From assembly GCF_024730565.1 (NCBI RefSeq), contig NZ_CP077725.1, positions 3,552,501 through 3,616,500 on the forward strand: a stretch of DNA of 64,000 bases, in the 5' to 3' direction. This DNA is from Clostridium sp. CM027 (GTDB lineage Bacteria; Bacillota; Clostridia; Clostridiales; Clostridiaceae). Position numbers and translations under genes: made by a program. This document shows positions 1 to 9,383 of this stretch, piece after piece. The notes below the pieces were generated by a model. That model ran no database searches. It was not told where the DNA came from and saw only the letters and a list, made by a program, of their open reading frames with translations. The stretch's first letter is position 1; the number at the start of each line of letters is the position of its first letter.

Positions 1-1
1 A

Positions 2-1870
2 TTGGCTAAAGTTAAATATCACATGGACATATCAAGAGGGGCTTCTGGCCATATATTATCCTTAGATAGTATTTTAAAAAAAATAGATATAGTAGCGGAA
101 GTCCCTTTAGGAATAAAAAGCATTCCATTAAAAAAAATAATAGGATCCTATTTTTATACAAGGAGTAGGGATTTTGCAACGAACTTTCTTCCTCTAGCTA
201 GTATTGATAGCGAATTCTCTATGAAATGGCAAGCGGTCTATGCTCATCACATTAAAGATGGAATAATTGACCCTGTAAAAATTTATGAGTATATGAATGA
301 ATTTTATGTTATGGAGGGAAATAAGCGTGTAAGTGTATTAAAATACGTGGATGCCTATGCGATAGAGGGCGATGTTACTAGGCTAGTTCCTAAAAAGGAT
401 GAGAATGATTTAAATAACATAATATATTATGAATTTTTGAACTTTAATAATGAGACTGGGATAAATGCTATTTGGTTTTCCAGGGAGGGTAGCTTTACCG
501 AGCTTTTGAAGTATTTGGATGGATATAATCCGAAGCTTAACTTATTTTCAAATAAATACGAGCATTTTTTAAAAAATGTTTATTCACCTTTTAGAAATAC
601 CTTTTACGAATTAGGTGGAGATAAATTAAATATTACCACTGGAGATGCGTTTTTAAAATATATAAAAATTTATGGAATCTCAGACGAATTCATAGAAACA
701 AAGAGAAAATCAAGGGTTCGTAAGTTCTTAGGAGAACTTAAAATACTTTCAAGAAACAATGCAGTAGAAATCCAAACGGAACCTTTTGATGTGCGCAGGA
801 AAAATGTTATTACTTCATTTACAAATTTAGTAGGCCCACATAAAAAATTAAGAGTAGCTTTTATTTTTGAAAAGACTATTGATACATCAGGTTGGAGTTA
901 TGTTCATAATCTAGGAAGACTGTATGCACAAAATGAATTAGAAGGTGAAATAGAAACTTTTGTTATAGATAATTTTCAAACTGAGGGTGATAGTTATGAA
1001 AGATTAAGGGAGTTATGTGAAAAAGATTATGACATTATATTTACTACATGTCCATCTTATCTTAATATAACTTTGAGGGCGGCTTTAAAGTATGACAATA
1101 TTAAATTTTTTAACTGCTCTCCCGTAAAGGCTTTTAGAAATGTAAGTACTTATTTTGGGCGTTCTCATGAACCAAGGTTTTTACTAGGGCTTATTGCCGG
1201 GGCTATTACAAAATCAAATATTATAGGATATATAGATATTTATAATGAAACAGAAGTTATAACGGGGATTAATGCTTTTTCATTAGGTGTTAAAACTGTA
1301 AATCCGAATGCGAAAGTTATGATTTCTTGGCTTAATGAAACAGGGGATATCAATCATTCAAAGGAATTAATTCAAGGGCTTCAAAGGCTCGGTGCAGATC
1401 TCATAATGCAAAATGACCTAACAGCTTTAGGTAAGGGGTCAAGAGATTTTGGACTATATTCACTAAAGTATAGTGAAAAAGAGGATAAATGGATACCGGA
1501 AGTGAATTATGCTTTAATTACATGGGATTGGGGACAGTTCTATGAGAAAATACTTAGAAATATAGTAAATGGTAGTTTTAAAGGTATTTTTAGTACTGAA
1601 TCTAAACGAGTAAGTTTTTGGTGGGGGATGGACTCGGGACTTGTGGATATTATATATTCAAAACATAATGTACCAATTCAAACTCAAAAATTAGTAGTTA
1701 TAATGCGCGAATTAATTATTGAAAACAGATTCCACACTTTTACTGGTCCGGTGCACGATACAAAAGGTCAACTTAGGATAAATGATGGTGATATAGGAAA
1801 CTACGAGGATATGTTATATATGGACTGGTTTGTAGACAATGTTGTAGGAAAACTTCCGGTGGAGGAGTAG
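2..1870 (+). CDS. ParB-like / BMP-family substrate-binding fusion protein, cytosolic
   Basis: The 622-residue product has two parts. Residues about 35-125 resemble a ParB/sulfiredoxin-like domain, with the motif EGNKRVSVLK at 105-114. From about residue 283 (LRVAFIFEK) onward it resembles the BMP family of periplasmic-type nucleoside-binding proteins (Bmp/Med-like). There is no signal peptide or lipobox, so it is probably cytosolic, and no permease or ATPase gene lies beside it. That argues against a transport role and for ligand sensing or regulation, which is inference. The start is a TTG at base 2 at the window edge, so the upstream signal cannot be seen and the true N-terminus may lie outside. 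A phosphoesterase gene follows 20 bases later, probably co-transcribed. Confidence 0.8.
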   Translation: MAKVKYHMDISRGASGHILSLDSILKKIDIVAEVPLGIKSIPLKKIIGSYFYTRSRDFATNFLPLASIDSEFSMKWQAVYAHHIKDGIIDPVKIYEYMNEFYVMEGNKRVSVLKYVDAYAIEGDVTRLVPKKDENDLNNIIYYEFLNFNNETGINAIWFSREGSFTELLKYLDGYNPKLNLFSNKYEHFLKNVYSPFRNTFYELGGDKLNITTGDAFLKYIKIYGISDEFIETKRKSRVRKFLGELKILSRNNAVEIQTEPFDVRRKNVITSFTNLVGPHKKLRVAFIFEKTIDTSGWSYVHNLGRLYAQNELEGEIETFVIDNFQTEGDSYERLRELCEKDYDIIFTTCPSYLNITLRAALKYDNIKFFNCSPVKAFRNVSTYFGRSHEPRFLLGLIAGAITKSNIIGYIDIYNETEVITGINAFSLGVKTVNPNAKVMISWLNETGDINHSKELIQGLQRLGADLIMQNDLTALGKGSRDFGLYSLKYSEKEDKWIPEVNYALITWDWGQFYEKILRNIVNGSFKGIFSTESKRVSFWWGMDSGLVDIIYSKHNVPIQTQKLVVIMRELIIENRFHTFTGPVHDTKGQLRINDGDIGNYEDMLYMDWFVDNVVGKLPVEE

Positions 1871-1890
1871 AATAATCAGAAGATAAGTAG

Positions 1891-2487
1891 GTGATTAAAG
1901 TTAAAGTTCTATTAGTTTCAGATATAGAAGATAGTTACATTTGGGATCATTTTGATTGTGAAAGGTTTAAAGAAATTCAGATGGTAATTTCATGTGGAGA
2001 TTTAAAAGCAGATTATTTAGAATATCTAGCGAATATGATTAAAGCACCTGTATTTTATGTTAACGGTAATCATGATATATCATATTTAGAAAAACCACCA
2101 GCTGGATGTATCCCTATCGATGATAAGATAATAGTATATAAAAATATTAGAATACTAGGTCTTGGAGGATCTATTGACTATAATAAAGGCCCTTTTCAAT
2201 ATTCTCAAAAGGAAATGCAAAAAAGAGTTTCGAAATTAAAATTGTGTTTATGGAAGAATAAAGGGTTTGATATATTAGTCACCCATTCACCTGCAAAAGG
2301 TATGGGTGATGGAAAGGATCTTTGTCATCAGGGATTTGAAGTATTTATCGATATTTTAAATAAATACTCTCCGAAATATTTCTTTTACGCTCATCAGCAT
2401 TTGGTCTATGGGAAAGGTGATAGAAAAATGATTTATAACACCACCACTCTTATAAATGCATTTAAATATCATATTATTGAAATATAA
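1891..2487 (+). CDS. Metallophosphoesterase family protein
   Basis: This 198-residue calcineurin-like phosphoesterase starts at GTG. It shows the expected metal-ligand blocks: VSDIEDS near the N-terminus, SCGDLKADYLEYL, NGNHDIS, VTHSP, and a late AHQHLVYG. The first block is degenerate (usually DxH). The substrate is unknown; relatives act on phosphodiesters or cyclic nucleotides. It lies 20 bases after the ParB-BMP gene and before a strong terminator, so the two probably form one operon. Confidence 0.85.
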   Translation: MIKVKVLLVSDIEDSYIWDHFDCERFKEIQMVISCGDLKADYLEYLANMIKAPVFYVNGNHDISYLEKPPAGCIPIDDKIIVYKNIRILGLGGSIDYNKGPFQYSQKEMQKRVSKLKLCLWKNKGFDILVTHSPAKGMGDGKDLCHQGFEVFIDILNKYSPKYFFYAHQHLVYGKGDRKMIYNTTTLINAFKYHIIEI

Positions 2488-2530
2488 AGAGCTCATGGGC
2501 AATGGTTTTGCCCATGCTCTTTATATTTGT
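2486..2530. terminator. Bidirectional terminator
   Basis: AAAGAGC and CATGGGCAA pair with TTGCCCATG and CTCTTT around a short loop, followed by a T-rich run. It begins inside the stop codon of the phosphoesterase gene. It also lies at the 3' end of the convergent DMT transporter gene, so it probably serves both. Confidence 0.85.
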
Positions 2531-2531
2531 T

Positions 2532-3440
2532 TTATGGAGTAGCGGATATTTTCTTGATTTTTAAGAAATTTAATTTAGTTTCTGTTGTTATAATTGCAAC
2601 AAATATAATTAAACATCCTAAAATCATTTTTGATGTAAATATCTCATTAAGCATTACAACAGATAAAATAGAACCGAAAACAGATTCTAAACATAAGATA
2701 ATAGCAGCATGAGTAGAAGTGGTATATTTCTGAGCTACATTTTGTATAATAAATGCAATCATTGTGCTAAAAATTGCTAAATAACTAATTGCAAGTATTG
2801 TATCTGAATTTAATGATTGTGGCATTGGTTCATAAATTAAAGCGGCTATAATTGAAAATACTGCAGCGGCACCTAACTGTATTATTACAAGTGATATAGC
2901 ATCAACTTTTTCAGTGAAAAATCCAACAGAAACTATATGAGCTGCAAAAAATACTGCACATAATAGAGTTAAACCATCACCCAGTCCAATACGTATACCT
3001 CCATCTAAGGTTAGCATTCCTATTCCAACAAAACACAAAAATGCAGATATTAATGAATATGTATCTGGCTTTTTTTTGCTAATTATCCAATAAAGGAAGG
3101 GCACAATAACTACATTAGTTCCAGTTAAAAAAGCATTTTTACCAGCAGTTGTATATTTCATACCAATAGTTTGAGCAGCAAAGCCTAAAAACAAGAGAAG
3201 TCCAACCAAAGTACCAACCTTAAGTTCATTTTTAGTAATAAGTTTAACCTTCTTTCTGAAAATTAAAAGCATAATAATCGCAGAAATACTAAAACGCATT
3301 GCCATAATATAAAAGGGTGTAAGACTATCTAAAGCACCTTTTACAGCTATAAAACCACCGCCCCAAAAAATTGCAACTAAAAGCAAAGACATATCGGCAA
3401 GGATACTCTTTTTTTTGTCAGTAATTTTCATGGTTATCAC
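2532..3440 (-). CDS. DMT-family (EamA) transporter
   Basis: The 302-residue integral membrane protein has about ten hydrophobic segments arranged as two EamA repeats. It starts LLLVAIFWGGGFIAVKGAL, typical of drug/metabolite exporters of the RhaT/YdcZ-like superfamily. The substrate cannot be read from sequence. The ATG start has a good site (GGAGTGATAACC) just upstream. It is monocistronic and shares a terminator with the convergent gene. Confidence 0.9.
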   Translation of the reverse strand: MITMKITDKKKSILADMSLLLVAIFWGGGFIAVKGALDSLTPFYIMAMRFSISAIIMLLIFRKKVKLITKNELKVGTLVGLLLFLGFAAQTIGMKYTTAGKNAFLTGTNVVIVPFLYWIISKKKPDTYSLISAFLCFVGIGMLTLDGGIRIGLGDGLTLLCAVFFAAHIVSVGFFTEKVDAISLVIIQLGAAAVFSIIAALIYEPMPQSLNSDTILAISYLAIFSTMIAFIIQNVAQKYTTSTHAAIILCLESVFGSILSVVMLNEIFTSKMILGCLIIFVAIITTETKLNFLKIKKISATP

Positions 3441-3781
3441 TCCTTCAATTTGTATGTGTAATACTAAGGTTAAGCGATTTAAATTTTGTGAAATTACTCA
3501 AATGTCAGTTGATAAATTATATGTTCCAATAAATTTATTTTACCATAAAAGTAAGCATTAACCTATAAATTATATCGTAATAAGTGATAATTCAATTTTT
3601 TTCTTAAACCATTCTATAATCATCAGCTCCATATCAGGTTCACCCTTTCTAGGATATTTTTTTATTTATTGACATTAATAATTAACATATTTATAATTAA
3701 ATAAAACAGAGCGAAATAGTAAGAATTAATATATACAGTTAGTGGATTCTTTAACGATATTTAGAGGAGAGAGATAAAAGC
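3441..3781. other. Intergenic region with divergent promoters and a tiny open frame
   Basis: This 341-base AT-rich gap separates the divergent DMT transporter and cysteine desulfurase genes. On the minus strand an open stretch from 3665 to 3570 encodes a charged peptide containing YPRKGEPDMELMIIEWF. An ATG at 3632 inside it has an AAAGGGTGA-type site upstream and would give a 20-residue peptide. It could be a leader peptide for the transporter or the tail of a lost gene; I cannot tell which. Confidence 0.35.
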
Positions 3782-4924
3782 ATGGAAATATATTTAGATA
3801 ACAGTGCAACTACTAAGCCTTATGAAGCAGTTATTGAGGATGTATGTAGTACTATGAGAAATTATTATGGTAATCCATCTTCAGCACATAGTTTGGGGTT
3901 TAAGGCAGAGCAAAAACTTAGAGAGATAAGGGTAAATATTGCGAGTAGCATAAATGCTAGCAGTGAGGAAATAATATTTACATCAGGAGGAAGTGAAAGT
4001 AATAATTTTCTTATAAAGGGGTTTGCTAAAACATCTTCAAATATAATAACTACTAAAATAGAGCATCCAAGTGTATTAGACACATTTAAGGCGTTAGAAG
4101 ATTTAGGAATAAAGGTTACTTATATTGATGTAGATGAAAGTGGTAGAATTGATATAGAAAATCTTATAGACAGTATAGATAAGAATACTCAAATTGTTAG
4201 CGTAATGCACGTTAATAACGAAGTAGGTGTAGTGCAGGATATTGAGCTTATAGGAAAACGAATTAAAGAGAAAAGTAGTAGGGCTAAATTTCATGTGGAT
4301 GCAGTACAAAGTTACGGAAAGATTCCTATTGATGTACAAAAGTGTAATATTGATTTACTATCGACTAGTGCACATAAAATACATGGACCACGCGGAATTG
4401 GATTTGCATATATACGGAAAGGACTTATACCGGGTAGCTTAATAAATGGGGGAGGACAAGAAAGAAATTTAAGATCTGGTACAGAAAATCTTGCTGGAAT
4501 TGTGGGATTTGGAACTGCAGTAGAGACTAGCTGCAAAAATCAACATGAGAATTTTAACAGTGTTTTAGAGGTAAAGAAATATTTTATAGAAAAACTGTCT
4601 AAGTTAGATGATGTTATAATTAATAGCAAACTAGAAGATCATTTTATACCGTATATATTAAGTGTTTCATTTAAAGGGATTAAAGGAGAAGTATTACTTC
4701 ATGCATTAGAAGCAAAAGGGATATATGTGTCTACAGGTTCAGCATGTTCTTCTAAAAATCATAAAAGTAGTGAAATATTAAAGGCACTTGGAAGAAGTTT
4801 AGAGGAGCAAGGTGGAACTATACGGTTTAGTTTTTCAGAGTGCAATAATAAGGATGAAATAGACTATGTTATAATCGAATTAAATAAATCACTAAAGTTT
4901 TTAAGAAAGATGAACAAAAGATAA
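3782..4924 (+). CDS. Cysteine desulfurase (NifS/IscS type), ThiI partner
   Basis: This 380-residue class V PLP aminotransferase-fold enzyme converts cysteine to alanine and passes persulfide sulfur on. The PLP lysine is Lys199 in SAHKIHGPRG, and the persulfide cysteine is Cys322 in STGSACSSK. The ATG follows AGAGGAGAGA. It lies 25 bases ahead of thiI, the standard Firmicute pairing, so its main job is probably sulfur supply for 4-thiouridine (compare B. subtilis NifZ). A role in Fe-S assembly cannot be excluded. Confidence 0.95.
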   Translation: MEIYLDNSATTKPYEAVIEDVCSTMRNYYGNPSSAHSLGFKAEQKLREIRVNIASSINASSEEIIFTSGGSESNNFLIKGFAKTSSNIITTKIEHPSVLDTFKALEDLGIKVTYIDVDESGRIDIENLIDSIDKNTQIVSVMHVNNEVGVVQDIELIGKRIKEKSSRAKFHVDAVQSYGKIPIDVQKCNIDLLSTSAHKIHGPRGIGFAYIRKGLIPGSLINGGGQERNLRSGTENLAGIVGFGTAVETSCKNQHENFNSVLEVKKYFIEKLSKLDDVIINSKLEDHFIPYILSVSFKGIKGEVLLHALEAKGIYVSTGSACSSKNHKSSEILKALGRSLEEQGGTIRFSFSECNNKDEIDYVIIELNKSLKFLRKMNKR

Positions 4925-4949
4925 TGCATTACAGAAGGAGTGTCAAAAG

Positions 4950-6092
4950 ATGAGAAAATTAATTTTAGTAAAATTTGCACCAGAAATCTTTTTAAAAGGG
5001 CTCAACAGAGGTAAATTCGAAAAAAAACTTAAAGACAATATAAAAAATGCTATAAGAGACTTAAATTACGAATTTGTTGAAGATCAAGGAAGATGGTTTA
5101 TATACTCAGAAATGATGGAGGGAATTATAGAGAAGGTTAAAAATGTTTTTGGAGTAATGGAGGTTTGCGTAGTTACACAGGTTGAAGCTTCTATGGAGAG
5201 TATTGAAAAGCAAGCACTTTTAGACATGATAGAAAGCGCCGCTAAAACTTTTAAAGTAGAAACTAATAGAGCAAACAAAAAATTTAGCCCAGGGTCTATG
5301 GACGTAAGTCGAAAAGTAGGGGGTTATATATTACAAAATAACGAAGACGTAAGTGTAGATGTACATAATCCAGAGTGTACAATAAATGTTGAAATAAGAA
5401 ATATGGCATACATTTATGCTAAAAGAATAAAGGCAGTGGGTGGATTACCTTATGGAATGAATGGTAGTACTATGCTTATGTTATCAGGAGGTATAGACTC
5501 ACCTGTTGCAGGCTACATGATGGCAAGACGTGGGGTAGAACTTCATGCAGTTTATTATCATAGCCATCCGTATACTAGTGAAAGAGCAAAGGATAAGGTA
5601 AAGCAATTAACTAGTATTTTAAAAGAATACACCGGTAAATTGACTTTGTATGTTGTACCTTTTACTGAAATCCAGATGCAAATTATAGAAAAGTGTAGAG
5701 AAGACGAATTAACAATAATTATGAGAAGATTTATGATGAGGCTTGCGTGTGCTCTAGCCGAAAAATATGGCATAAATTCAGTAACTACAGGAGAAAGCAT
5801 AGGGCAGGTAGCTAGTCAAACTATGGAGGGACTTGTAGTAAGTGATGATGTTTCTGATAGACCAGTGTTTAGACCACTGATCGCTATGGATAAAATAGAT
5901 ATTATAGATGTGTCAAGAAAAATAGAAACTTACGAAACCTCTATTTTACCTTATGAGGATTGTTGTACAATTTTTGTTCCTAAACATCCAAAAACAAAAC
6001 CAAGGTTAATTGAGATAATTAAATCTGAATCAGTTTTAGATATTGATAGTCTAGTTGAGAAGGCTATTTTGGATATGGAAATTTATAAATAA
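4950..6092 (+). CDS. thiI: tRNA 4-thiouridine synthase ThiI
   Basis: The 380-residue protein has an N-terminal ferredoxin-like and THUMP region (about 1-170). An adenylating PP-loop, LSGGIDSP, has its serine at residue 179. It makes s4U at position 8 of tRNA and may also supply thiazole sulfur. There is no C-terminal rhodanese domain, as usual for Firmicute ThiI, so it depends on the desulfurase encoded just upstream. ATG start after AGAAGGAGTG. Confidence 0.95.
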   Translation: MRKLILVKFAPEIFLKGLNRGKFEKKLKDNIKNAIRDLNYEFVEDQGRWFIYSEMMEGIIEKVKNVFGVMEVCVVTQVEASMESIEKQALLDMIESAAKTFKVETNRANKKFSPGSMDVSRKVGGYILQNNEDVSVDVHNPECTINVEIRNMAYIYAKRIKAVGGLPYGMNGSTMLMLSGGIDSPVAGYMMARRGVELHAVYYHSHPYTSERAKDKVKQLTSILKEYTGKLTLYVVPFTEIQMQIIEKCREDELTIIMRRFMMRLACALAEKYGINSVTTGESIGQVASQTMEGLVVSDDVSDRPVFRPLIAMDKIDIIDVSRKIETYETSILPYEDCCTIFVPKHPKTKPRLIEIIKSESVLDIDSLVEKAILDMEIYK

Positions 6093-6183
6093 ATATATTT
6101 ATGTTAGTTAATCAATCATGTGTATTAAATTAAATAAAGTGTTAATAATAATATAATAAACACATATTGAAGGGGTGATTAAC

Positions 6184-6276
6184 ATAGCTAAAAAAGGTAC
6201 AGAGAAAAAATCAGGTTCTAAGGATACTAAAGATAAAACTCAGAAAAAGAATCAAAATGGTAACACAGTTAAATAA
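6184..6276 (+). CDS. Small lysine-rich protein, possible AUA start
   Basis: This short frame encodes about 30 residues, almost all K, T, S, G, N, Q and D, ending NQNGNTVK. The ribosome-binding sequence AAGGGG sits eight bases before an ATA codon, so translation may start at AUA. The only in-frame conventional alternative is a GTG at 6175, which lies inside the ribosome-binding sequence itself. No family is recognised. A strong terminator follows, as for a small independent transcript. Confidence 0.4.
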   Translation: MAKKGTEKKSGSKDTKDKTQKKNQNGNTVK

Positions 6277-6308
6277 GAAGTAATATAAAAAACTAAAGAT
6301 GTAATTGC

Positions 6309-6356
6309 AAAAAATAAGCTAACAAAATGATTTATCACTTTGTTAACTTATTTTTA
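6309..6356 (+). terminator. Rho-independent terminator
   Basis: AAATAAG and TAACAAA pair with TTTGTTA and CTTATTT, followed by a T run. It closes the thiI/small-ORF unit. Confidence 0.8.
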
Positions 6357-6535
6357 GTTTATAGAAAATTAATATAACTTGATCAGAGGACATTAAAAGC
6401 TGATTTTTATTAAAAATGTTAAAAAAATGTTGAAAAAATTAATAATGCATGATATCATGTATATATAAGACGATAATGAGTGTGAATCATCGTGTAAAAG
6501 TTTACACTGAAAACTAATTTAATAATTAAAATTGC

Positions 6536-6561
6536 GTGTTACTGATACAATCAGGCATGAG
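6536..6561 (+). promoter_or_regulatory. GlcT-type ribonucleic antiterminator (RAT) site upstream of ptsG
   Basis: The 26-base site begins GTGTTACTGAT and ends ATCAGGCATGAG, the pattern of GlcT targets ahead of glucose PTS genes. It matches the second site at 43749 at 23 of 26 positions, with the three differences clustered mid-site. Its 3' end overlaps the 5' arm of the following terminator, so binding of GlcT would block termination. A 7-base-arm palindrome (GTGTAAA/TTTACAC, 6492-6507) lies just upstream and may be part of the promoter control. Confidence 0.85.
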
Positions 6562-6640
6562 CAAAAGTTGTTATAATATTATGGCTACATTTAGGTGAAG
6601 CTATAATATTATAATGACTTTGCTCATGTTTTTTGTTTTT
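6556..6640 (+). terminator. Conditional terminator in the ptsG leader
   Basis: CATGAGCAAA and TTATAATATTAT pair with ATAATATTATAA and TTTGCTCATG, followed by TTTTTTGTTTTT. The 5' arm shares CATGAG with the RAT site, so the terminator and the GlcT-bound hairpin are mutually exclusive. Confidence 0.85.
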
Positions 6641-6671
6641 GATACATGCCACAAAAGAGAGGGGAATATAA

Positions 6672-8207
6672 ATGAAAAAAGCTTTTGGTGTTTTACAAAA
6701 GGTAGGAAAAGCTTTAATGCTACCAGTAGCGCTATTACCAGCTGCAGGGTTACTGCTTGGATTCGGTAATATGTTTCAAAGTGAACAATTTTTAGCAAAT
6801 GCACCGATATTTAATGCTGGTTGGTTCCAATTAGTAGCTAAAATTATGGAACAGTCTGGCGATGTTATTTTTGGTAATCTTGCATTATTATTTGCAGTAG
6901 GGGTTGCGGTAGGTCTAGCCGAGGGCGAAGGAGTTGCAGGACTTGCAGCAATAGTTGGGTTCTTAATAATGAATAAAACTTTAGGTATTGTCTCAGGAGT
7001 CACTCTAGATTTAACAGTGGGTCATGCACATCCAGAGTTTGCAAACGTATTAGGAATTCCAACACTTTCAACAGGAGTATTTGGCGGTATTATAATAGGT
7101 ATTGTAGCGGCACAATTATATAAAAAATATTACAACATTGAGTTACCTTCTTACCTCGGATTCTTTGCAGGTAAGAGATTTGTACCTATAGCTACAGCAG
7201 TAGCTGCAATTGGAATAGGTATTGCAATGAGTTTTGTATGGCCTCCAATTCAACATGGTTTAAATGTCTTCTCAAAAAGTATGATTGAGGCTAATCCAAC
7301 AGTATCAGCCTTCGTATTTGGAGTAATAGAAAGATCATTAATTCCATTTGGATTACATCACATTTTCTATAATCCATTTTGGTATCAATTTGGTGAGTAT
7401 ATAAACAAAGCTGGTCAAGTAGTTAACGGAGATCAAGCTATTTTTATGGCTCAGTTAAAAGATGGAGTATCATTTACAGCAGGAACCTTTATGGCCGGTA
7501 AATTCCCATTTATGATGTTTGGGCTTCCAGCAGCAGCACTTGCAATGATTCATGAAGCAAAACCTGAAAAAAGGGTGTTAATAGCTGGTATTATGGGGTC
7601 AGCAGCTCTAACTTCTTTCTTAACAGGTATTACAGAACCAATTGAATTTTCATTCTTATTCGTAGCACCAGTATTGTTCGGAATTCACTGCGTATTTGCA
7701 GGATTATCATTTATGACAATGCAGCTTTTAAATGTTAAAATAGGAATGACATTTTCAGGTGGACTTATAGATTACTTGTTATTTGGTGTAATTCCAAATA
7801 GAACAACTTGGTGGTTAGTAATTCCTGTAGGATTAGCATTAGCAGTGATTTACTACTTCGGCTTCCGTTTTGTTATAAGAAAATGGAATCTTAAAACTCC
7901 AGGTCGTGAAGTAGATGAAGAAGAAGGCACAAGTACTACAAAAACTAATCTTAAAGGTCAAGAACATGCAATATTAGTATTAAAAGCATTAGGTGGAAAA
8001 GAAAATATAACAAATTTAGATGCTTGCATTACTCGCTTACGTGTAAGTGTTGTAGATGCTAAAAATGTTGATAAGGCAGAACTTAAGAAATTAGGAGCTG
8101 CGGGAGTTCTTGAAGTTGGTGACAGCATTCAAGCAATATTTGGAACAAGAGCAGAGCATATAAAAACAGAGGTTAAAGAGGTTATAGCTAAGGGTTTAGA
8201 TAAATAA
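6672..8207 (+). CDS. ptsG: PTS glucose transporter EIICB
   Basis: The 511-residue protein has a membrane EIIC domain (about 1-410) with the glucose-family signature [13 protein letters not shown], a flexible linker, and a C-terminal EIIB domain. The phosphorylated cysteine is Cys452 in LDACITRLR. It imports and phosphorylates glucose at the membrane. No EIIA domain is fused, in contrast to B. subtilis PtsG; the separate EIIA encoded at 44029 probably serves it. The ATG follows AGAGAGGGG. Expression is probably controlled by the RAT/terminator pair upstream. Confidence 0.95.
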   Translation: MKKAFGVLQKVGKALMLPVALLPAAGLLLGFGNMFQSEQFLANAPIFNAGWFQLVAKIMEQSGDVIFGNLALLFAVGVAVGLAEGEGVAGLAAIVGFLIMNKTLGIVSGVTLDLTVGHAHPEFANVLGIPTLSTGVFGGIIIGIVAAQLYKKYYNIELPSYLGFFAGKRFVPIATAVAAIGIGIAMSFVWPPIQHGLNVFSKSMIEANPTVSAFVFGVIERSLIPFGLHHIFYNPFWYQFGEYINKAGQVVNGDQAIFMAQLKDGVSFTAGTFMAGKFPFMMFGLPAAALAMIHEAKPEKRVLIAGIMGSAALTSFLTGITEPIEFSFLFVAPVLFGIHCVFAGLSFMTMQLLNVKIGMTFSGGLIDYLLFGVIPNRTTWWLVIPVGLALAVIYYFGFRFVIRKWNLKTPGREVDEEEGTSTTKTNLKGQEHAILVLKALGGKENITNLDACITRLRVSVVDAKNVDKAELKKLGAAGVLEVGDSIQAIFGTRAEHIKTEVKEVIAKGLDK

Positions 8208-8241
8208 TATTATAACTTCAATTAAAAATAAATTTTAACAC

Positions 8242-8283
8242 AAAAAACATTAGATAAGTAATATACTTATCTAATGTTTTTTT
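8242..8283 (+). terminator. Terminator after ptsG
   Basis: AACATTAGATAAGTA pairs with TACTTATCTAATGTT around a three-base loop, followed by a T run. Confidence 0.9.
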
Positions 8284-8287
8284 ATGC

Positions 8288-8530
8288 TTATACTGAACTG
8301 TATTGCTTTCTAGTGTTTATTAATAGATAATATATTAATATTAAGGCTAGTATCATTAAGCTCAAATTAATGGAAAATATAGTTTTATTATAGATTAAGC
8401 ATTCACCAATAAATCTTGAATATAAAACCACATATGAGATCCATGCACTAGAGCCTGCGAGAATACTAATTTGAAGATTTATATTTATAAAAAAATATGG
8501 TAAAGTTGTAAAGAATAATAAAAAAAATAT
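8288..8530 (-). pseudogene. C-terminal remnant of a membrane exporter (LysE-like?)
   Basis: This open frame of 80 codons on the minus strand has no start codon near its 5' end; a stop lies immediately before it at 8533-8531. It encodes two hydrophobic segments, including AGSSAWISYVVLYSRFIGE and LMILALILIYYLLI. The pattern and spacing recall the C-terminal half of LysE/RhtB exporters, but the match is by eye and tentative. It is probably a decayed 3' gene end stranded between two terminators. Confidence 0.4.
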
Positions 8531-8538
8531 TTAAAGGT

Positions 8539-8576
8539 AAAGCCCTAATTATTCAATTATGAATAATTAGGGCTTT
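8539..8576. terminator. Hairpin terminator after the PAP2 gene
   Basis: AAAGCCCTAATTATTCA pairs perfectly with TGAATAATTAGGGCTTT. It sits 15 bases beyond the 3' end of the minus-strand PAP2 gene. Confidence 0.75.
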
Positions 8577-8590
8577 ATAGTATAGTAAAA

Positions 8591-9175
8591 CTATTTAGAT
8601 TTTGGTTTATGTTTAAAAATATTAAGTTTAATAGTGAAATGTTTATCTAAATACTCGTTTAGTCCTTTGTTCATACAAAACCTATAAGCTGCAAGACTAA
8701 TGAAAGACCATAGTATAGCGATAACCCATCCACCAAGCACATCTGTTGGATAGTGAACACCCACATAAACCCTACTAACTCCTACAAGAATTAAATATGC
8801 GAATATAAAACAGCTAAGTAGATAGGCAATTTTTTTATTCTTCATTCGCTTAAGTATAAAGTAAATAAGAACAATACCAATAGCTGTAGAAATCGAAGAA
8901 TGGCCGCTAGGGAAACTATAGCCATCAGCTTCAACTAATCTTACTCCCAGGGGTCTAGATCGTTGTACAGTGTTTTTAAGCATCAAATTGGTAAAGCCAG
9001 TAATTCCAATATTAAATACACAGCAAATGGCTTCCAATTTGTTGTTCCAAAGATATAATATAATAAAAACCAATAGGGTTATTAAAATCTGTAATTCAGG
9101 GTCAGAAGATTTTGAAACAGCAATATAAAATTGATTCCATCCCAAATTTATAGAAGTTGCTAAATAATAAAGCAT
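8591..9175 (-). CDS. PAP2-family membrane phosphatase
   Basis: The 194-residue protein has about five to six membrane segments and the three PAP2 motifs: KNTVQRSRP, SFPSGHSS, and SRVYVGVHYPTDVLGG, which contains the catalytic histidines. Relatives dephosphorylate undecaprenyl pyrophosphate or phosphatidylglycerol phosphate at the outer membrane face; the substrate here is not decidable. It is monocistronic. The ATG is preceded by AAAGGATGA at slightly long spacing. Confidence 0.9.
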   Translation of the reverse strand: MLYYLATSINLGWNQFYIAVSKSSDPELQILITLLVFIILYLWNNKLEAICCVFNIGITGFTNLMLKNTVQRSRPLGVRLVEADGYSFPSGHSSISTAIGIVLIYFILKRMKNKKIAYLLSCFIFAYLILVGVSRVYVGVHYPTDVLGGWVIAILWSFISLAAYRFCMNKGLNEYLDKHFTIKLNIFKHKPKSK

Positions 9176-9383
9176 GTTAATTTAATCATCCTTTCTATAT
9201 TACATTGAACATTAATATTCATTCGATAGTTAATGTATAAAATTCCAATTAAGTCATAAGCATCAGCTAATATTATATCAAAATTTACAATTAAAAGCTA
9301 CATTTATATTATTTGTTAACACAGGAGTAAGATATTATTCATATTTTACAATTATAGAATTGTAAAATTGAATATAAACGCAA

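Noticed and set aside
2-1870. Ordinary nucleoside ABC transporter binding protein
   Set aside because: No signal peptide or lipobox and no permease or ATPase alongside.
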